Shown: piece after piece, positions 44,867 to 57,800 of the stretch | Position numbering within the stretch: position 1 is the stretch's first letter | How the letters are laid out: every line of letters begins with the position of its first letter | Origin: Lathyrus oleraceus | Taxonomy: Eukaryota; Streptophyta; Magnoliopsida; Fabales; Fabaceae | DNA length: 64,000 nt | Assembly: GCF_024323335.1 (NCBI RefSeq) | Contig: NC_066581.1 | Coordinates: 439,432,281 to 439,496,280, forward strand | Reading direction: 5' to 3' | Translations under genes and position numbers: made by a program | The notes under the pieces: model-generated | What the model was told of the DNA's origin: nothing | The model's database searches: none | Seen by the model: the letters and a program-made list of their open reading frames with translations, nothing else

Positions 44867-45983
44867 GTTTGAGAAGTTGACCTCTTGCTGGTCCATCTTC
44901 CCTAAGCGAGTCCCTCCTAGCTTTTGTAGTTTGTTTGTTTATTGGGTGTTCATGCTTTTGTACAGTTATTTATTTACCTGCTTTACCTTATTACATTGTG
45001 TACATATCATTGTTGTATCTGTTGGCTGGCTATGGATGCTTGGTGATCTTTGTGAGATGAGTTCTATACCCGAACTCGAGTGCACTTAAGATAGGAAAAT
45101 GGCATAGTCCTGTCAACTTGTGTGGAGTATTCCTTAGCGAGTTGACTTGCAAGCCCATTCACTTGGTGGAGGTCATGTTGAGATCAATAATGTCACATAA
45201 GTAAGTTGTGGTTAGACATTACTTGTTCCAATATAGACCTAAGAAGCCAAGGACCTTAGTTTACCAAACCCATCTTGGCCTATTCGTAGGACGTAGTGCG
45301 AAAGTCGTTCAAGTGTAAGATTTGATACGATTGTTACGCGATGCTACACTCATAAGAGTCTCTCTTGAGAATATTATTGGAATACGAGTAGTCGTTCCTC
45401 TGATAATATCCGAAAGATGGGATTATGACTATGGGAACCTTTTGTAGAACATGTTTGGCAGGTTTAAACCTTAGTACACTCCTTTTGGGTGGTTCTTAAC
45501 CTAAACTCCATGCTCGTGACTTGCGACAAACCCTTGATTCATGGTTGATCTGATCAGGTATCCTTAATATCAATGAAACTCGGGTATTGATAAGGTGTAA
45601 ACCATAATCCGCCAAAATGGGTGGTTGATATTAAGGATAACATGATCCATCCCATGACCTTTGTTTGGTGTACTCTTAATTTCTCTTCAGACAGTGCAAC
45701 CTGATAGATGTTCAAGCAGATACAGCAATCCTGATTGGCATGTCACTGCACTGCATTTACATCATTTTGCATCACATCATTTTGCATTCATAATCATTCA
45801 CACATGTTTATCCATTTCTGTGGGGTTTATATCTTCCACTTGATTCTAGTTGGAATTTTCTTGGTTCTCATCAACGGCTTAGTCTTTTTTTTTACACTGT
45901 TTATCAAATGTGAGACTGGAATCAAGGGGGTAGAATACCTTTGGAATTGATAAACATGTCATTGCATTTGCATATTCATTAGC
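44867..45983 (+). other. Ogre-3 untranslated leader
   Basis: No coding frame. The part 45050-45660 is related to the Ogre-4 leader (52570-53290, opposite strand), including TCTATACCCGAACTCGAGTG. It has paired words such as CTTAATATCAATG / TTGATATTAAGG. No ORF1 is seen. Confidence 0.75.
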
Positions 45984-46151
45984 ATGTCTTGCGTAACAGG
46001 TACTGCCGCAGGGGTGACCATTCCAGCTGCCGCACCACTACAACAACAACAATCACAACGTCAACCAGCTCAGTATCAACAGCAGCAACAACCGGGTAAC
46101 AGACCCGCTTATCAACAGAGGCAAAGGATGATGGACCGGCGTTTCGACACC
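45984..46151 (+). pseudogene. gag: Ogre-3 gag, Gln-rich piece left of Ogre-4
   Basis: Encodes a Gln/Pro-rich stretch (AAPLQQQQSQRQPAQYQQQQQ) ending RRFDT, which joins in frame to LPMSYAQLL at 59299 once Ogre-4 is removed. The Gln-rich stretch matches the one that follows the gag domain in Ogre-2. The gag domain itself, and any convincing start codon, are missing between the leader and this piece, so a deletion has removed the N-terminal two thirds of gag. Confidence 0.85.
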
Positions 46152-46336
46152 TGTAGCGGTGTATTCGTCGCTATATGATCTATCGATTAAACCATAAGCA
46201 AAGCATACATTGAAATTTTCGAGTCGCCAACGCACTTTTATTTATCCAAAGGACTGGCTAAAAAGCGAACAAAAGCCTAAGAAGTTTTACACGTAGAAAA
46301 CTAATAAAAAGATCAGAGAGTCTGGGTAAGGGGTAA
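46152..46336 (-). repeat. Ogre-4 truncated 3' LTR
   Basis: Matches 53442-53626 with one difference (GCCAACGC against GCCACCGC). Similarity stops abruptly at 46336, so U3, most of R and the purine tract are deleted while the outer end is kept. Confidence 0.93.
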
Positions 46337-49300
46337 CAAACTCAGGAAAATCTGACTCCACAGGGGGACCGAGGTCATAATAGGGAGCAAAAAGGAGGGA
46401 ACACCAAGGATACCGGTTACTGGGTATATAATAGGTGACCAACCAAAAACGTGAATTGGATTTCACTTCCAAAACACTCATCATCCTGAAGAGAGCTAGA
46501 AAAGCAAACTTGTTTAAAGGATGGATATTCGATTCTACAAAGAATACGAATCTTACTCTGAGGGGAAAGCAACAAAGGATTGACCCAAGAGTGGACGAGA
46601 CATATTATTCATTACCGGCAGACCGTGAATAATACACTCGAAAGGAAAATTATCTTGAACCGGTTACTGGGTTGTTTATAGGATAAAATCCGAAGACGTG
46701 AATTGGTTTGTGTTCCAAAACACTCATCACCCTGAAGAAAGCTAGAACAGCAGACTTGTTTAAAGGATGGACAACAAACGTGAATTGGTGTGTGTTCCAA
46801 AACACTCATCACCCTGAAGAAAGCTAGAACAGCAGACTTGTTTAAAGGATGGAAAAAAAACGTGAATTGGTGTGTGTTCCAAAACACTCATCATCCTGAA
46901 GAAAGCTAGAACAGCAAACTTGTTAAAAGGATGGACAAAAAGCGTGAATTGGTGTGTGTTCCAAAACACTCATCATCCAAAACGCAAACTGGTTAAAGGA
47001 TGGACATTTGATTCTGTAAAGAATGCAAATCTTACTCGACTGGGGAAGATCAACAAAGGATTCCGACCAAAGAGCGCATGAGACATATTATTCATTACCG
47101 GCAGACCGTGAATAATACACTCGCATGGCAAAAACACCAGGGATACCGGTTACTGGGTATATAATAGGTGATCTACCGAAGCGTGAATTGGTTTTCACTT
47201 CCAAAACACTCATCATCCAAAACACAAACTGGTTAAAGGATGGACATTCGAATCCACAACGGGAAAACGAATCTTACTCAACTGGGGACACAAACCCAAA
47301 GAGTGCATGAGATATAATATCCATTACCGGCAGACCGTGGATAAGAATACTCGCATGAGATATATTATCTATTACCGTCAGAACGTAGATAATAAACTCG
47401 CATGGTAAGAAACACCAGAGATACCGGTTACTGGGTATATAATAGGTGATCTACCGAAAACGTGAATTGGATTCCACTTCCAAAACACTCATCATCCAAA
47501 ACACAAACTGGTTAAAGGATGGATATTCGATTCTACAAAGAATACGAATCTTGCTCAGTTGGGGAAAATCAACAAAGGATTCCAACTAAAGAGCGCATGA
47601 GATATATTATTCATTACCGGCAGACCGTGAATAATACACTCGAAAGGAAAAGACACCAGAGATACCGGTTACTGGGTATATAATAGGTGACTATCCAAAA
47701 CAGAGAGACAATCGATACCAAGCATCCGGGTAAACGAAAGACAACTCAAAGGGATAAATTGCAAGCATCCGGCAATTATCCAACAACAAAGAATATTCGA
47801 CTTCGCAAAGGGAAATAACGAATCTTACTCGAACAGGGAAACGCAAAAAGGCTTCGACTGAAGAGGGCATGAGACATATTATTCATTACCGGCAGACCGT
47901 GAATAATATACTCGCATGGAAGATTATCCACAACCGGTTACTGGGTTAATAAAGGATAAATCAACCGAAAAGAAGGGCATCGGGATACCAGAATAGGTAT
48001 ATAATGATGACCAATCAAAAAGGAGCAACAAACATTACCGACAAAAGGGTAAATGAAAGGCGATCTGCTGAGGATAAATTGCAAGCATCCGGCAATTATC
48101 CACAGGGACTAGCTGGGGATGCATTGGTATACAACCAATGATCCGGGGAACAAATCACTAGCAAACGGTGAAAGGACCCACTGGGGATAAAATTGCTAGC
48201 ATACGGCAATTATCCGCAAAAGACTTGCTAGGGATATAAGTGCTGATCTGAGCAACTTATCCAAGCAAAGGAAAATCAACATCAAATATTGAATGAAGAT
48301 AACCACGAAATTAGGGTTTACATCTACCGAATACGGGGTAGAAGACCAAAAACTCCGCGTGGGGATAGAACAAATCACAAATCCGCACGGGAAACCAAAA
48401 TAGGGTTTATAACAAACCACAAACTGCTGAAGAGCAGGAAAATAGGATTTACGACTACCGGGTAGTAGGTAGAAAACCAAAACTCTGGCGGGAGAATAAA
48501 AGGTGTATAACCACAAATTCTGCCAAGAAGGCCAGGAAAAGTAGGACTTACAACTACCGGTATGAGGGTAGAGGCCCAAAACTACTCCACTGGGGAACAA
48601 CCCACTGAGAAGCACAAGATATCTGACAAATAGCCAATTCGGGAATGATCCGAAAAGACGGACTGAATCAAGACACGTCCTAATGAGGGTATAACTCAAA
48701 TAGGAACATCCATCCCAATATATGTGTTGGGAGGAAACGGAAGAAACCGTCATCCACGAGGGTATATCTCAGTGGGGAACTGTAGAATGAAAGACAGATA
48801 TTTTCTGCTTATGGGGCTGACTCTAATGGAGAGATTTTAAACACCCGACATCTGCTTGGAGAGATCTGTAAAGAGATCTAAATCACCATGGCAGGAGACA
48901 CGACAAACAAAAGATATATGGCGAGAAATGCAACATGAATATCTGAATGTTTATGAATATGCATGAATATGCGTGATTTATGTTTGATGAATGCTGACGA
49001 AACAGACAATTCTAACACAAACAGGTCCAGGAACCAAACGTCCGGTATTATACTTCCAGGGGAAAAACCAACTGGAGAGCCAATCTGCGGAGATCTACAT
49101 GCTGTAGAGCAAAGATCTGCGGGTACTGCTGAAGAAGCAGAGGATCATAGATATCAGGAAACAACCCAACTAGGGTACAGAAAGTCACAACGGGCAAAGC
49201 AGCCACCAAGACGAATCTGTAGGGGAACAAGAGAAGTCCCAAAGCATCTGCAGGGGATCCCAGTGCCAACTGAGAAACAAAAAGGTGCGTTGCACAAGCA

Positions 49301-50680
49301 CAAACTGCTGAAGGAGCAAAACCACATAACTCCGCTGGGGAACAACCTACTGAGGGAGAATGATATTATCCAAATAGAATCTAACTGCAAAAGCAACTCT
49401 ACTGGGGAAAACTGTCGGCTACTCTCTTGGGAACAAACCACTGAGGGAGGACAGATCAAACAAGTAGATTCTGCAACGAACCACTCTACTTGGGGAGAAT
49501 ATACACAGCAAACTGATCACAACAAGTAGATTCTGCAATATAAGCCACTCTACTGAGGATCACAAACAGTCAGGAAATCAATCCGTTCTCGGGATGCTAG
49601 AGCCATCATCCGACCATGTTGGGGATTGAAAGAGCATTCAACAGGCGAAACTGCCACAACAAACATCCTGCAGACTATGCTGAGGAAAAGGTGGATGAAA
49701 TACTGGGATATCAACCCAATCAACCACTGAATAGGAAAATAAATCCTGCTCTGCTGAAGAGAAAAACTCTGATGGAGAGGTAGCAACAATTCCACAGACG
49801 ACTTCGCCGGGGAAAAGGGTAAAGTACCGGGTATCAAACCACTGACTTACCGAGTCTTCAAAAAGAAAACGATCGTGCTGAGGAAACAGACAATTCCACT
49901 GGCAACTGCGCTGGGAAGAGCGATAACAACTCTGCTCGCAACTCCGATGAGGATATCAATAACAGCTCTACTCGCGACTCCGAGGAGAATATCAATCAAT
50001 CAGTTATATTTATGACTGCGTTGAGGAGACAAATAAAGTCTGGGGATATGACCCACTGGAGAAAGTGACGGGGCACCAAGATGATAAACCATCAACCGCC
50101 GAAACTTCACAATAACACCCATGCTGGGGAGAGCTACTGGAGAAAACGAAGTCTTCAACAAAACTCTGCTTGCGACTATACTGGGGGAACAACCCCAACA
50201 ACAACTTTTGTTTGAGGGACAACCCCAACAAAGATCTGAAGAAAGAAGATACAACCAAACCAGGAATATGAACAAATGTCTTACCTGTTGGGAATCATGC
50301 CACCCTCGGGAGAGCACTGAGATATTCTTGAGTATCCTTTCAATCTTGTGAATGTTCACTTTGTTTAAAATAATATTTTGAAAAATTTGATTGTTTAAAA
50401 CAATGACATTTTATCAATTGAAACATGCAAAACATTTGTTGAATTGAAACAAATAAGAGTGCAAATAATTGGATAAAAAGCTCAAATTGATTTGATAGAA
50501 TGGTAGCCTGCAAATGGCAAGACTCCATAGATCGGTACAAATTTGAAATCAGTGATATATATTGGAAGAGGGCTACATTGAACATAATGATCCTTTCTCT
50601 ACCAATTTGAATCTCGATGTATCCGAAGCTTCAGTTGACGACGAATCGAGAATCTTCTGACGAAATGACGACTGATAAAC
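46337..50680 (-). repeat. Ogre-4 3' region: several families of tandem repeats and hairpins
   Basis: 46430-47250 has a unit of about 90 bp around TTCCAAAACACTCATCATCC. 46600-47910 has repeated hairpins with the loop TTACCGGCAGACCG. 48055-48240 has hairpins such as AATTGC/GCAATT. 48310-48600 has CTACC/GGTAG pairs. From 48900 on, words such as CTGCTGGGGAACAA recur without strict periodicity. No protein is recognisable on either strand. It lies between the pol remnant and the truncated LTR, as in the other Ogre-type elements here. Confidence 0.82.
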
Positions 50681-50689
50681 CAGAAAGTC

Positions 50690-50890
50690 TTGTCAGGATG
50701 CAGTTACTTGCCAAATCCCTAACTTTTGCCTAGATTGCCCCAGGGTGAGGTACTCAATCTAGCGGGATGCAAATATACTCTCTTTTTTTCAAGTCTCTAA
50801 TTTTTTCCTGGATTACCCTTGCGGGTTCTCCACCGAGACGCTCATTTTTGCCTAAGCCGCCCTTTCGGGTTTTCATCTTAGCGAGCTATT
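50690..50890 (-). other. Conserved post-pol words in Ogre-4
   Basis: On the minus strand this reads CTTAGGCAAAAATG-like and TAGGCAAAAGTTAGGGATTTGG words, the counterpart of 9870-10040 (Ogre-1) and 63838-64000 (Ogre-3), just downstream of the pol stop. Confidence 0.75.
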
Positions 50891-50933
50891 CTGTTTTTTT
50901 TTTTCTTTCATTTGCATATACTCTTTTTTTTTA

Positions 50934-51272
50934 TTAGGCAAAGTATCTCTTAACTGCATCTGAATTCACAGGACGAGTGAAATCCTCCCCATCCATTGTT
51001 GTAAGCATCAAAGCTCCGCCTGAAAAGGCTCTCTTAACAACATATGGACCCTTGTAGTTTGGAGTCCACTTGCCCCTGGAATCGGGCGCGAAAGACAAAA
51101 CTTTCTTGAGCACGAGGTCACCTTCTCGGAATACACGAGGCTTGACCTTCTTATCGAATGCTTTTTTCATTCTTTGCTGATATAACTGACCATGGCACAT
51201 GGCAGTTAATCTCTTCTCTTCAATTAAATTCAGTTGGTCGTAACGACTCTGAATCCATTCAGCATCAGTCAA
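50934..51272 (-). pseudogene. pol: Ogre-4 integrase C-terminal fragment
   Basis: Encodes the last 110 or so residues of pol: DAEWIQSRYDQLNLIEEKR, then LYQQRMKKAFDKKVKPR, GDLVLKK, GKWTPNYKGPYVVK and the end VKRYFA, with the stop at 50934. It aligns with the end of Ogre-3 pol but is clearly more distant than Ogre-1, so Ogre-4 is a separate family. The frame is open. Upstream it stops abruptly near 51280; the integrase core, RNase H and RT are gone, and a pre-RT segment follows after a poly-T tract. Confidence 0.93.
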
Positions 51273-51366
51273 CTAGGGACTTGAGGGTATAATTTTCTTT
51301 TTTCCCTTGGAAAAATTTTGAAAAAATTTTCCTGGTTTTTTGATTTTTTCTTATTTTTCACCCTCT

Positions 51367-51392
51367 TTTTTTTTTTTTTTTTTTTTTTTTTG
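51367..51392. repeat. Homopolymer T tract (A on the element strand)
   Basis: About 24 T's in a row between the integrase end and the pre-RT scrap of Ogre-4, at or near the join of the large internal deletion. Confidence 0.85.
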
Positions 51393-51590
51393 ATTGCATT
51401 TGCAATGCCCCAGTTTGACTGTTTTGCTGATTCTCATGATACAGCTGAATGGGCTTCTTTCGTGCTCAAGAAGGCGGGTAATCTCGTCAGGAATCCCCTT
51501 CAACATCATCTTCCTCTGCCTCAAATACAAAGAATTCAAGATTGGGAGATGGCGTTGGGTCATTATGTTCAATGGGTTTAGAAATCCCTG
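51393..51590 (-). pseudogene. pol: Ogre-4 pre-RT segment of pol
   Basis: On the minus strand the pieces LEFFVFEAEEDD and IPDEITRLLEHER match the acidic segment that precedes RT in Ogre-3 (FENPIFQAEEE, LPEELTRLL). A one-base shift separates the two pieces. It follows the intron-like gap (51591-51851) and is cut before RT by the deletion. Confidence 0.72.
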
Positions 51591-51851
51591 CATAATGATT
51601 CTGGATAATGAAAAGCTTTTGAATATTTAAACAAGCAAATCATTTATGCAGATGAAAAATGTTGTTTTTGTTTTTCAGGGTTTTTTGTGATCACTGATTT
51701 CATGCAAAAAGCAAAAAGTGAAAACAAATGGAAAAACAAATGTTTGACAATGCATTAATTGAATGAAAACATCATTGTATTAAAATGCTGCCAACAATGT
51801 CATCACTTCTCCTTTTGGCATGGGAGAAGGGTTTCAAACAAAGTGAACAAT

Positions 51852-52254
51852 TCATGCTGATTTATGAATGACCGTAGGAACATCCACAGCGACCCAATTG
51901 TGGCAGACACCACCAGGAATGATGAAATTGTTCAGGTCTTCTTCAGGTTGATCGGCATGGATGAATCCTCCACTTGTGAACAAACCTTGCTCATTAAATG
52001 CCCCAGAACAGTAGCCAACGCCAGCCCGGGATTGGTTAATCAGGAATAAATCCATCAACAGGAATAAATCCATCAACAGGAATAAATCCATCAACAGCAC
52101 TAAGGCTGGCAAAAATCTCTCTGAATTCACAACTCTCTTGCTCAGGATGATCCATCAATCTGGCAGAGTTGGCTCTGGTATAATACCGGCAAAGTGCGTC
52201 TTCAAAATAAATGAAGATCGCAGGGTCAGACCACAGGACGGGAGACCGGAACAA
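51852..52254 (-). pseudogene. Ogre-4 end of the gag-pro frame and an adjoining uncertain piece
   Basis: The frame ending at 51852 reads FTSGGFIHADQPEEDLNNFIIPG and then VCHNWVAVDVPTVIH. Its acidic, CxNW-containing end corresponds to the gag-pro end of Ogre-3 (CDIDNWV...VINNWSSEKIIQ, stop at 60123). Upstream a 17-base tandem repeat (VDGFIP coding, 52036-52095) and the frame MDHPEQESCEFREIF (near 52160) may be more of the same frame or of gag; I cannot place them. The protease is absent. Confidence 0.6.
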
Positions 52255-53417
52255 AACACCTGCTTATGCAAATGATGCATGAAGTGTTTATGCATATGCT
52301 TGTTTTTTATTTCAAAGGAACCCGAGGGTTTTATTTGCAAACTTTGAAATATTTAAGCATTTTGATCATACATGAAAATATCTCATCAGATATATCAGGT
52401 GAAAAAATTTTCCCGGTTTTTTCATGTTTTGAAATTTTTTGCAAATAAACTCCTTTGAGTTCCTTGAAAATTTTCTTTTTTTCTGATGATATGGATGCGG
52501 ATGAATGCGTGAATGCATGAATGCAACAAACACACTCAAGGATCAGACAAAGCACACCAAACAAAGGTCGTGGGAAAGCTCATTGTATCCCTAATATCAA
52601 TCATCCATTTTGGTGGATTTAGGTTTTCACCTTATCGACACCCAAGTTCCATTGATATTAACGGTGCATGAACCGGCTCAGACATTCTTAATATCAACCA
52701 GCCGCTTTGATGGATTTTAGGTTTTTACACCTGATCCGGGATCCATTGATATTAACAATGTTTGAACGACTCAACCACGAATCACAGGTTTGTTGAGAGT
52801 CACGAGCATGGAGTCTCGGTTAAGAACCACCCAAAGGGAGTGTACTAGGGTTTAAACCTGCCAGACATGTTCTATCAGAGGTTCCCATAATCATCGTTCC
52901 ATCTTTCGAATATTATCGGAGGAACGAATACTCGTATTCCAAGAATATTCTCAAGAGAAACTCTTATGAGTGTAGTATCGCGTAACAATCGTATCAGAAC
53001 TGACATCTGAACGACCTCCGCACTACGGTCCTAAAAATAGGCCAAGATGGGTTTGGTAAACTAAGGTCCTTGGCTTCTGCGGAACATGATTGAAAGAATA
53101 ATGCCCAACCACAAATAACTTGTGTGACATTATTAATTCAACATGACCTCCACCAAGTGAATGGACTCGCAAGTCAACTGGCTAAGGAATACTCCACACC
53201 AGTCGACAAGACTATGCCATTCTCCTATCCTAGAGAGCACTCGAGTTCGGGTATAGAACTCATCTCACAGATCACCAAAGCAAACATCAATTGTATATCA
53301 AGCAATTCACACATTACAATCAATACAGTTATCCCAAATTGTACAAAAATATGTCAAATAACAAATAATAATATAGCACAACAAGGGTGAAAAGTAGGCA
53401 ATACCACCAAGGAGTCA
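52255..53417 (-). other. Ogre-4 untranslated leader
   Basis: The part 52570-53290 is the reverse complement of sequences related to the Ogre-3 leader at 45050-45660. The part 52255-52560 is AT-rich with ATGCATG words. No gene seen. Confidence 0.75.
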
Positions 53418-53435
53418 TCCCCAGCAGAGTCGCCA
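53418..53435 (-). promoter_or_regulatory. Ogre-4 primer-binding site
   Basis: Minus strand TGGCGACTCTGCTGGGGA, six bases inside the 5' LTR end at 53442. It fixes the orientation of the element. Confidence 0.9.
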
Positions 53436-53814
53436 CTTTTCTGTAGCGGTGTATTCGTCGCTATATGATCTATCGATTAAACCATAAGCAAAGCATACAT
53501 TGAAATTTTCGAGTCGCCACCGCACTTTTATTTATCCAAAGGACTGGCTAAAAAGCGAACAAAAGCCTAAGAAGTTTTACACGTAGAAAACTAATAAAAA
53601 GATCAGAGAGTCTGGGTAAGGGGTAAATTACGCAATGGGAAGGTGTTAGGCACCCACTACGTCCTAGGTACTCCTAGGGAGCCCTTTTCACACTTGTTGT
53701 AGAAAATTGTTATTTGTTATGATATAAGCATTGTGCAAACATGATTGGGATGATGAGAAAAGAATATACAATTTAGTTATTTTTGTGTTATTGGGTTTGA
53801 ACGGATGAACCCGC

Positions 53815-53862
53815 TGCCTACGTACCTTCCATCAAAGGTAAGGATCAAAACGCCGTAGTTCG
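53815..53862 (-). promoter_or_regulatory. R/U5 hairpin module, Ogre-4 LTR
   Basis: On the minus strand: CGAACTACG, then TTTTGAT, the hairpin CCTTACC-TTTGAT-GGAAGG (one bulged A), then TACGTAGGCA. Same layout as in Ogre-1, -2 and -3, with a different stem. Confidence 0.75.
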
Positions 53863-54464
53863 GCTAAAAGATTTCCAAAAGTTGGTGGATTCAGTTTTAA
53901 ACACAAGCACTGAGGCTTTTCATTATCAATGGGAGAACACTCGACCAAAAACAACATCCACCATGCGAGGATAGCTTCGACGTACTAGAGGGGTTAGCCC
54001 TGTTTTCAGTACGGAAGTCTTACTGTCGACTCACTAAGGATAGGCAAGATTTACATCAACCACAATGATAATTGAAGCCTATGGCTAATGCATGAAAAGG
54101 TTAACAATGGACAGAGCCAAAACAAGTGAATGAGTGAAGTTAATTGATTGTGATTGTGAAAGGAGTCAAAGTATGATTAAGATTGATTTGAAAGAAGTAT
54201 TATGAAATGGAGTTTTGAAAAAAGTCAAAGACTTGGGGTCCAGGTTTTTAGTTAGAAAAACATGAAGATGTTTGCACAATATCTATGTCAAGTTTGAAAT
54301 CAAAGTGTGAAAAGGTTTAGGACATAATGAGGATGAATGGATGGATATGGATTATAAAACTTCTTAGAAGGTTCACTTATTGAAATCATATAGGAGATGA
54401 TTCAAGTGTGTCCTTTGGAATAGCAATGGATAATAACAAACAAACAAAGAAGAAAGTCAGCAAA

Positions 54465-54890
54465 AGCGGATATCGGATGCCAATCATTGGGCTTATACCA
54501 ATCTCCTAAAACAGAATGGGATATCAGATGCCACTCAATGGTCTTACACTAATCTCCTCAAACAAAAAGAAACTTGGATACCGGATGCCAATCTGTCTGG
54601 GCTTACACCAATATCCAACATATGATCATAGGAAAGCAAATGCCAACTAGCAGGGACTTACAGTTGCAACCTCACATAAACAAAGAAAAACAAAACATGG
54701 ATGTCAGATGCCAATCTGTCTGGGCTTACTCTAACCTCCACAGTATGGTCCTAGGAATACAAATGCCAACTTGCAGGGACTTACAGTTGTATCCTCACAT
54801 ACAGACAAACAAAACAACATGTGATCATAGGAGAGCAAATGCCAACTTGCAGGGACTTACAGTTGCTTCCTCACATACAATCAAATAAAT
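54465..54890. repeat. Tandem repeat inside the Ogre-4 LTR
   Basis: Alternating words GGATGCCAATCTGTCTGGGC and AAATGCCAACTTGCAGGGAC, about six imperfect units of 60-90 bp, each with CCAA...TTGG or CAACT...AGTTG pairing potential. Confidence 0.78.
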
Positions 54891-57800
54891 GCATCAGGCA
54901 AAGATAAGATGAGTGGCCAAGGTGATGGTCTTATACTCACTTCCATATCCTAGGAGCAATGGCCAATGGATGGTCTTACAATTGTCCTCAATGGGTAAAC
55001 AACAATGATAAGTCATAAAGACAAATGAGATGATTATGCATTAATGAGCAATAAATGATGACAGATGCACAAAGCATGCAAGCAAACATGTGTATATGAA
55101 GCAATCAAGCAATCAATGAGAATCAATCAGCACACTCTATATCCAAACAAGGAGGCTCACACAAGAGGGTTAGGCACTAAGGCCAACTGGAATAGGGTAA
55201 AAAGTTGCTCTTAACCTTGCCATTGAGAGGCTAAGGTGAAGCAGATGAAAGGAGATGAGGGGTGTGCCTCATTGCTCTTATCCCTGATCAGGGAGAGCAT
55301 TTCAGAAAGTGTGGGAGTTCAGAAAGTAGGAACTCTCTCCACATATTAGACTCGATTGATCTTGGGTTAGGATCTCAATGCTACAACCATGTAATGGGAG
55401 CAAGGAGAAGACTCACTGAATAGTAGGGGATAGGCTACTTATCCCTTTGATCTACCAATTGCCTTACTTGAAGGGCTTTTCCTGCTTGGGACAAATATAA
55501 ACACACACAAGCATTGCCTCTTAAGGAGGACTTCAGACAGTTTGCCCGGCCAAATAACAAGCCGGGTCTCCAGACTACATGAAGAGAGAGTAATTATACC
55601 TCAAAAGCAAATTGCTAAATAGCAAAGCAAGCAAATAAAGCAACTAAAAGGTACCTGAAAAAGTCAAACTTATCAGTTCATATTTCAACAATTAAGTCAG
55701 AAGGAAATGAAACAACAGTTAACAGTAATCAGAAGTGCCAAAGCACAAGACCAAACTCATATGAGTCACACCTACAAAACAAAGGTTAGTACATGGTATA
55801 ATCAAGCTCAATCAAATTGGCATGGTTTCTTTGAAGCACTTGTAGCTTAACCTGAAACAAATGAACTCAACATAAGCCAAGAGACCACTAGGGCAAGCCT
55901 AGGGTCAAAAATAAATGATAAAAGTCAAAACAGCAAATGAAAGTCAACCAAAGTCAAGTTCAAACATTTGAGAAGCAAGCACAATTGGTTTCAAGCTCAT
56001 ATCATGCATCAACATCATTTTATAGACCAAAGAAGTCAAAACATGGCAAGAGGGAGCACACAAAAGGTCAACAGCAAGACCAAGCTCAAACCAAAACATA
56101 ATCAACTCCAAAAATTATGAAATAATTCATACTCAATCACAAACCATAACATAGCATGCATATGAAATTTCAGCTCAATTGGATCATGGGAAGATAGTCA
56201 AATAAAATCAGGAAGTCAACACATTTTCAAGTATGCACCAAGAAGTCAACAAAACATGTGTCATCTTCAAAAAATCATAACAAAATGAAAACAGATGAGA
56301 AATGGATGGGATTAACACCAATGCAAAGCTCAAGTTGTCTAGTATGCATATATGAAATTTCATGATAATACAATAAGGTATGAGAATTTCCCAAATGAAA
56401 TGGCAAGATGTATCACATAAAGTCAACAATTGACTAGGCAGAGAAGAAAAATCTCAAACAATTAGGAAATAGCACAATTAATTCCAGGAAAAATCATACA
56501 TCAACTAGACACATAAGAGATGGCTCATGCAAAATTTCACATTATTTGAGGGCCAGGAAGTATGTGAACAAAAATCATGAAATGGCATAACATTGGTGTG
56601 ACACAAATTGTCACACCCTAGTTCAGAAATTTATATCTCACAAACCACATATGGTAAATGCACAAACTTTACATCAAAATGAACATGCATGAGTGTAGAT
56701 TAACCACAAAAAATTTCAGAACCAATGGATGCATCATGATCATTTCACAAAAGGAATGGCAAAAGGTGTCAAATGAGCATACATGTTAAGAACCCTAGAG
56801 CCATTTAAAATCCAGCCACACAAAAAAATAATTAAAAATCATGATAAAAAGGTAGACATTCAACAGGTCATAATGCAAAAAATCTCATGATTTTTGGGGT
56901 TGAAACGAGTGAAATATGAATTTTACAAGTTGAGTGATCATTTGGAACAAACATGAATGCATAGCATGGTTTAATGGTCAACCAAGTTGACTGCATGGCA
57001 TTTTGGTAATTCAGCGCCTCATTTATCAAAACGCACAGCTTCAGGCAAGGGCAACGAAATGTTCTCATTGGCTGTTGCCAATGGAACAGTAACAGGGGAC
57101 CAATCACACGTGAAAACCAAGTTTTTTCTGGAAAATGGATTAGGGTTTTGTTCAACAACATCATGTGTTCATCATCAAACAACAGATTTCCAACAGCAAT
57201 AATCACACAGCATGGCAGTGGAAATGGTTCATGCAATCACAAACAACAACAGCAGCCAACAAGAATCTGGGAAAGAAACTAGGGTTTATGCACTTGGTTG
57301 TAGCAGCAGCAGGACAAATTTATGTTCATCACCCAACAACAAATTTCCAACAAAAAAATAACTCACACAATATGGCAATGATACTTATGCAGCCTCATAA
57401 CACAAACAAACAAAACACGAGCTCATGTGAATTTCTGGAAACTGGTTCTAGGGTTTTACTGCAGTAGCAGTGTGTTCATCAACTTCATTCAAATCATGAG
57501 AAATCAAATCACCCAGAAACATGAATTGATCATACCATTCTCATCAGCATTTCACATACATTAAGTATCCAAGCATCATTTTTCTTAAAACACAATAACC
57601 ATCATGAATCGAAGACAAATGCATTCACACATCAGATTTCAAATCAAAATATCTTACAGCATACTCAACCATTTCATGCGATTCAAGTTTCACAACATTC
57701 AGCAAGACAAGGACTACACATGGCATAGCAAAAATTTGAGAAAAGAAGAAATCGAAATCTTACTTGTTTTGGAAGAAATGGAGGAAACAGCTGTTGTTTT

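Noticed and set aside
48196..50360. Several 60-190 codon frames on both strands in the Ogre-4 3' region
   Set aside because: They overlap repeat words, have no homology I recognise, and sit where other Ogre-type elements have non-coding repeats.
52036..52254. Frame considered as a separate host gene or Ogre ORF1
   Set aside because: It contains a 17-base tandem repeat, is short, and sits in the internal part of Ogre-4; the downstream end matches the gag-pro C-terminus, so it is treated as an uncertain element fragment.
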